A DNA stretch of 8,997 nucleotides from Chloroflexia bacterium. GTDB lineage: Bacteria > Chloroflexota > Chloroflexia > Thermomicrobiales > UBA6265. The notes under the pieces were generated by a model. That model made no database searches. It was not told the DNA's origin and was given only the letters and a program-made list of their open reading frames with translations. The stretch covers positions 1 to 8,997 of the forward strand of contig JAUIGA010000119.1 of the NCBI GenBank assembly GCA_030430125.1, read 5' to 3'. The stretch's first letter is position 1. Each line of letters opens with the position of its first letter. Both the position numbers and the translations under genes were made by a program. This document shows, in pieces, positions 5,996-8,997 of this stretch.

Positions 5996-6140
5996 CAGGT
6001 TCCCACTCCCGCTTTCGGGAACCTGCCCGATGCACCGCGACCCCGCACGGTGCATCTCCGATCAGCAACCCCCGCATGCTGATCCGGACCGCTCTTCAGG
6101 TTCGGCTCCACCGGGGGTGAATGGCGGCCACGACGGCCGC
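5996..6140 (+). promoter_or_regulatory. Structured leader: tandem hairpins with shared C-rich loops
   Basis: Three perfect stems follow one another. H1 is CAGGTTCCC 5996-6004 with GGGAACCTG 6017-6025. H2 is GATGCACCG 6029-6037 with CGGTGCATC 6048-6056. H3 is GATCAGCA 6060-6067 with TGCTGATC 6077-6084. The stems are unrelated, but the loops share a core: ACTCCCGC, GACCCCGC and ACCCCCGC. Further on are a G.T-containing 7-bp stem (6084-6090 with 6099-6105, sharing one base with H3), CACC/GGTG (6109-6112, 6116-6119), and GCGGCC/GGCCGC (6124-6129, 6135-6140). Loop H3 (6068-6074) is complementary over 7 bases to CGGGGGT at 6112-6118. CCCCCG (6069-6074) is complementary to CGGGGG at 6165-6170, which overlaps the ribosome-binding site of the next gene. 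This is a cis-regulatory leader or an independent small RNA; no known family was recognised. Confidence 0.55.
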
Positions 6141-6181
6141 ATCTTCGATATCTCCATGACACGCCGGGGGAGGGTGTCCGT

Positions 6182-7699
6182 ATGACGGCCGTTACGGCAT
6201 TTCGCAAGCGACTGCGACCCTGGGCCACACCGGTCCGGCTCGTCGCTCTGTTGGTCGCCTTGACCCTCGCCGCCGGCACAGCCCTCGCGGACGAGCCGGC
6301 GTTCTTTCGCGCTCAGGTCCCCGAGGCGACACCGCCAGCCACACCAACGCAGGATGAGCTCCAGCTGCGCCGCGACCAGGCCATCTTCGATGGCGTCGAT
6401 CAGCTCGTGCTCACCTTCGAGGAGTACAACGATTCCGGTATCGACGGCACCGCCACCCTCTACGACCTTGGCGACGATACCCTGATCGCCATCGCGATCG
6501 AAGGCGGCGGCGAGAGCCATCCCGCGTTCATTCTGGAAGGAACCTGCGGCAATACCGAACCGGAACCGATCGAACGCCTGGGACTGGTTGACGCCACCGG
6601 CGAGAGCCTCTCGCTCGTCGAGCGCTCGTTGAGCGACCTCATCGATGGCGGCGACTACACCATCGATCTGCGCCTGTCACCGAACGAGCTCGGCACGCTG
6701 GTCGCCTGCGTCAATATCGAAGGCACCACCGTGCCGGCAACTCCGGCACCGGGATCGACCCCACCGACCGTGCCGGCAACCGGCACACCCGCGGTCGTCC
6801 CGACCGGCGAGGGCGGCATCACCGAGACGCCAACCGCCGCGGAAACACCGACACCGACCGAAACGGCATCTCCAACGGAGACGCCGACGGCCACCGCGAC
6901 ATCGACCCCGACCGAGACACCGACCGCCACGGAAACACCGACACCGACCGAAACGGTATCTCCAAGGGAGACTGCGACCGCCGTCGAGGATGGTACCGGT
7001 GGTCCGCAGGTAGCTCCGGGGGCTGTTGCCTCCCTGCCGCTGGGCGACTACAGCGGCCTGGGTGTGAGCGGCACCGTCTCACTGCTCGCGATCGACGATG
7101 ACTCAACCCGCGTCACGCTGACGTTGACAGGTGACGCCGTCACCGGCAATCACATCGCCCATCTCCATCGTGGCACCTGCGGCGCACCGGAGGACGACGG
7201 CACCATCTATCTCGCGACGGTCGATGCCAACGGCGTCAGCGACTCGACGGTCGACCTGTCGCTCGCCGCGTTGCTCGGCGATGGCTGGATCGTCAATGTG
7301 CATCGTTCGGACGCGGACTACGACACCTGGCTCGTGTGCGGCGAGCTCGGCAACGCCACCATCGGCATGACCGGTGTGGTCGATGTCACCCCGATCGTGG
7401 GCGGCAAGGGGACCGGCATCACCCAGGCGCCGGTGGGGGGCAAGGGCGCCACCACGGCCACATCGACGGGCAGTGACGGCACCTCCGGCGTCGGGGGCAA
7501 GGGCGAATCCGTCCCGACCTCGACCCTGACCCAGGGGGTTGGTGTGGGATCGACCCTGCCCTGGCCGGATACCCCGGCGCAGGCCATCGCCTGGTCGCTC
7601 GGTCTCTTCTCACTCGTCCTCGTGGCCTCGGCGATCATGCTGCGACGGCTCGAACGTTCCCACCGACCAACTTCCCGCTGGCAGCGACTCGGTCTCTGA
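6182..7699 (+). CDS. Secreted, membrane-anchored protein with two CHRD/Cu-Zn-SOD-like modules
   Basis: This is a 505-aa surface protein. The signal peptide covers about 1-36 (basic start, hydrophobic 19-33, cleavage after ALA-36). Module 1 (about 72-181) has SHPAFILEGTCG (112-123) and LVACVNIEG. Module 2 (about 286-401) has HIAHLHRGTCG (324-334), VNVHRS (371-376) and LVCGEL (384-389). Both keep a Cys pair (122/176 and 333/386), probably a disulfide. Only module 2 has the His cluster (324, 327, 329, 374) expected of a metal site as in CHRD or Cu/Zn-SOD-like domains. Between them, residues 213-265 are a Thr/Pro/Glu stalk. The C-terminal part has three VGGKG motifs (406, 418, 437), LPWPDTP (459-465), a transmembrane helix (about 464-487) and a basic tail RRLERSHR, so the protein is probably held on the outer face of the membrane. 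Start ATG 6182 has GGGGGAGGG (6166-6174) seven bases upstream. The function is unknown; metal binding or adhesion is plausible. Confidence 0.85.
   Translation: MTAVTAFRKRLRPWATPVRLVALLVALTLAAGTALADEPAFFRAQVPEATPPATPTQDELQLRRDQAIFDGVDQLVLTFEEYNDSGIDGTATLYDLGDDTLIAIAIEGGGESHPAFILEGTCGNTEPEPIERLGLVDATGESLSLVERSLSDLIDGGDYTIDLRLSPNELGTLVACVNIEGTTVPATPAPGSTPPTVPATGTPAVVPTGEGGITETPTAAETPTPTETASPTETPTATATSTPTETPTATETPTPTETVSPRETATAVEDGTGGPQVAPGAVASLPLGDYSGLGVSGTVSLLAIDDDSTRVTLTLTGDAVTGNHIAHLHRGTCGAPEDDGTIYLATVDANGVSDSTVDLSLAALLGDGWIVNVHRSDADYDTWLVCGELGNATIGMTGVVDVTPIVGGKGTGITQAPVGGKGATTATSTGSDGTSGVGGKGESVPTSTLTQGVGVGSTLPWPDTPAQAIAWSLGLFSLVLVASAIMLRRLERSHRPTSRWQRLGL
6821..6972 (+). repeat. 90-bp-period direct repeat in the stalk-coding region
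   Basis: Bases 6821-6882 are repeated at 6911-6972 with 57 of 62 positions identical; the inner 42 bases (6841-6882 and 6931-6972) differ at only two positions, 6867/6957 and 6876/6966. The period is 90 bases, i.e. 30 codons, so the frame is kept. It codes for the TETPT/TPTPTET stalk. A recent in-frame duplication, and a site where stalk length may vary between strains, is the natural reading. Confidence 0.85.
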
Positions 7700-7735
7700 C
7701 CCAGCCCGGTCAGGCACCACGCCGGCAACCTCCTC

Positions 7736-7769
7736 GACCGACGGATCGGGCATACCCGGTCCGTCGGTC
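7736..7769 (+). terminator. Strong hairpin after the surface-protein gene
   Basis: GACCGACGGA (7736-7745) pairs perfectly with TCCGTCGGTC (7760-7769). The stem continues inward through a T.G pair and CGGG/CCCG (7747-7750, 7755-7758) to a CATA tetraloop, about 15 bp in all. No real T-run follows, so efficient rho-independent termination is uncertain, but it is the obvious transcript boundary. A smaller stem CTGACC/GGTCAG (7696-7701, 7708-7713) overlaps the stop codon just before it. Confidence 0.6.
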
Positions 7770-7824
7770 TCGTTGCGCATCACCAGTACGGCACCAGTGC
7801 GATACTTGCTGGTGTGTCTCGGGT

Positions 7825-7852
7825 TTGTGACCTCGCGGTTCGACCGTACTAC
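7825..7852 (+). promoter_or_regulatory. Weak promoter candidate for the DUF488 unit
   Basis: TTGTGA (7825-7830) and TACTAC (7847-7852) are 16 bases apart, with partial sigma-70 matches, 23 bases before the DUF488 start. Just upstream CACCAGT occurs twice (7781-7787, 7792-7798), and CACCAG 7792-7797 can pair with CTGGTG 7809-7814, which may be an operator-like or attenuating structure. Confidence 0.3.
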
Positions 7853-7874
7853 CCTTGACCAGGAGGAGCCATCG

Positions 7875-8246
7875 ATGATCCGCCTGAAGCGCGCGTGGGA
7901 CAATGTTGCGGAGGACGACGGCGCGCGATACCTGGTCGATCGCCTGTGGCCGCGCGGGGTGAAGAAGGACGATCTCGCGATTGCCGGCTGGCTCAAGGAT
8001 GTCGCTCCGAGCAACGAGCTCCGTCGCTGGTTTCACGGCGAGGACCGATCCTGGGACGAATTCCGCCGGCGGTATGCACGCGAAATCGACGCACACCCCG
8101 AGGCGCTGGCACCGTTGCTCGACGCCGCCCGCGCCGGCAACGTCACGCTGGTCTATGCCGGCAGGGACCGGGACCGCAACAACGCCACCGTCCTGCGCGA
8201 GATACTCGAACAACGCCTGGACACCTCAACGTCGCAGACCATGTAA
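7875..8246 (+). CDS. DUF488 family protein (YeaO-like)
   Basis: This is a 123-aa cytoplasmic protein of uncharacterised function. The family pattern is clear from end to end: MIRLKRAWD (1-9), GARYLVDRLWPRGVKKDDL (16-34), WLKDVAPSNELRRWF (39-53), W60 with FRRRYAREI (63-71), and VTLVYAGRD...NNATVL (90-107). The length equals that of E. coli YeaO-type members (about 115-120 aa). The conserved His after WF is present as HG with a shortened loop. Start ATG 7875 has AGGAGG (7861-7866) eight bases upstream; the frame runs open further upstream through the previous gene's end but without a start signal. It is followed 29 bases later by the histidine phosphatase, likely co-transcribed. Confidence 0.93.
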   Translation: MIRLKRAWDNVAEDDGARYLVDRLWPRGVKKDDLAIAGWLKDVAPSNELRRWFHGEDRSWDEFRRRYAREIDAHPEALAPLLDAARAGNVTLVYAGRDRDRNNATVLREILEQRLDTSTSQTM

Positions 8247-8275
8247 CGCGTCTTGCACAACTCTCAGGAGAACCG

Positions 8276-8914
8276 ATGCGCCTGTTGCTGATACGTCACG
8301 GACAGACCCGTGGGAACATCCACAACCACCTGCAGGGTGATGACGACCCGCTGACCGACCTCGGTCGCGAGCAGGCCCGCGTCACAGGGCGCTGGCTCGC
8401 GGGCAACGAATCGATCACGCACCTCTACGCGAGTCCGCTTGCGCGCGCCTTCGAGACAGCATCGATCATCGGCTGGTCGATCCGGCACGAACCGATGATC
8501 GAACGGGGGTTGGCCGAGCTCAACATTGGCGTGGCCGCCGGCACGCCGTTCGATACCTGGATTGCCGCTAACCCGCACCACACGGACCAGTTGCGCGACC
8601 CGGTGACACGAATGAACTTCACCTGGGAGGGCGGCGAAAACGGCCATGCCTTCCGGGACCGGGTATTTGCCGCGTGGGATCACATCGTCAACGAACATAT
8701 CGGCTCCGATGATGTGGTTGCCGCCGTGTCGCACGGCGGCGCGCTCGCCTGGATTGCCGCGCGCGTGCAAGGGCTGCCGCTCGATACCTGGCCCGTGGAT
8801 TCGTTCCGCAACCTGTCGATCAGCGAGTTCGATATCGATCACCACGGCGAACCGACCGTGATCGAGTGGAATCGCACGACGCACCTCGAGGATGCCGGTA
8901 TCGAGATCACGTGA
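8276..8914 (+). CDS. Histidine phosphatase family protein (phosphoglycerate mutase-like)
   Basis: This is a 212-aa soluble enzyme of the histidine phosphatase superfamily. The catalytic RHG motif is at the N-terminus (LIRHGQTRGN, 5-14; His8 is the phospho-acceptor and Arg7 the phosphate binder). LTDLGREQA (26-34) and ASPLARAFETA (52-62, Arg57) are typical, AELNIG (80-85) provides the acid Glu81, and VSHGG (151-155) provides the second catalytic His153. The substrate is not predictable; members act on phosphoglycerate, alpha-ribazole phosphate, or sugar and nucleotide phosphates. No cobalamin genes are nearby to favour CobC. Start ATG 8276 has AGGAG (8266-8270) five bases upstream. Confidence 0.93.
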   Translation: MRLLLIRHGQTRGNIHNHLQGDDDPLTDLGREQARVTGRWLAGNESITHLYASPLARAFETASIIGWSIRHEPMIERGLAELNIGVAAGTPFDTWIAANPHHTDQLRDPVTRMNFTWEGGENGHAFRDRVFAAWDHIVNEHIGSDDVVAAVSHGGALAWIAARVQGLPLDTWPVDSFRNLSISEFDIDHHGEPTVIEWNRTTHLEDAGIEIT

Positions 8915-8997
8915 CGTGTTGCGGGTCCCAGTTCGAAAGAGTCCAACGCGCAACCACTCAACGTCACTCCGAGCCGGCAAGGCGCGCATGCGCCGCA
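8915..8997 (+). other. Intergenic end of window with hairpins, possible start of a dispersed repeat
   Basis: After the phosphatase stop, GTTGCG (8918-8923) can pair with CGCAAC (8949-8954). From 8963, GTCACTCCGAGC leads into GGCGC-GCAT-GCGCC (8981-8994), which contains the perfect palindrome GCGCATGCGC (8984-8993). The GTCAYTCYGAGC form resembles the opening of a short intergenic repeat common in related genomes. The window ends before it can be judged. No gene is seen. Confidence 0.3.

Noticed and set aside
6821..6972. Repeats considered as a CRISPR array
   Set aside because: There are only two imperfect copies, in frame within a coding stalk, with no spacer-like unique segments and no cas genes.
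7539..7874. Open frame running from inside the surface-protein gene into DUF488
   Set aside because: The DUF488 homology begins exactly at ATG 7875, with AGGAGG eight bases before it; the upstream part shadows the surface-protein gene and its terminator.
7895..8275. Extension of the histidine phosphatase frame upstream to 7895
   Set aside because: It is antiphase to DUF488 with Arg-rich sequence; ATG 8276 directly precedes the family's N-terminal RHG strand and has AGGAG.
8264..8989. Minus-strand frame of 241 codons across the phosphatase
   Set aside because: It is the antisense shadow of a gene with complete catalytic motifs and has no recognisable features of its own.

Overview
The window is high-GC DNA (about 65-70% in coding stretches) with all convincing genes on the + strand. 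GTG starts, Tat-type export signals, a CHRD-like surface protein on a Thr/Pro/Glu-rich stalk, and the overall gene style suggest a Chloroflexota bacterium near Thermomicrobia/Sphaerobacterales. This is inferred from protein style and was not tested by a search.

Layout. (1) Bases 1-2254 are the end of an ABC importer set: the tail of a probable ATPase, a six-helix permease of the SsuC/TauC/ThiX type, and a Tat-exported NMT1/THI5-like substrate-binding protein, closed by a strong stem-loop. (2) Bases 2337-4691 hold a VOC-fold protein, a xylose-isomerase-like TIM-barrel enzyme and a Gfo/Idh/MocA dehydrogenase with inositol-dehydrogenase-like motifs. Together with the importer they look like one uptake-and-catabolism cassette for an unidentified polyol, sugar acid or related compound. 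(3) Bases 4920-5792 encode an unannotated-looking protein. I read its N-terminal half as a diverged single-strand-annealing-protein core (Rad52/DdrA/ERF-like), joined by a long Pro-rich linker to a small helical C-terminal module. (4) Bases 5793-6181 are a gene-poor stretch of two halves. The first is a roughly 50% GC island with a possible antisense zinc-ribbon ORF. The second is a dense series of perfect stem-loops directly before the next gene. (5) Bases 6182-7699 encode a secreted, membrane-anchored protein with two CHRD/Cu-Zn-SOD-like modules. (6) Bases 7875-8914 hold a two-gene unit: a DUF488 (YeaO-like) protein and a histidine phosphatase.

The most interesting signal is the leader at 5996-6140. 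Three consecutive hairpins have unrelated stems of 8-9 bp but nearly the same C-rich loop (ACYCCCGC-like). These loops are complementary to G-rich stretches just downstream, including the Shine-Dalgarno region of the surface-protein gene. It could be a cis-acting translational switch or an anti-Shine-Dalgarno-type small RNA. No CRISPR array, rRNA, tRNA, IS element or phage structural gene was seen.
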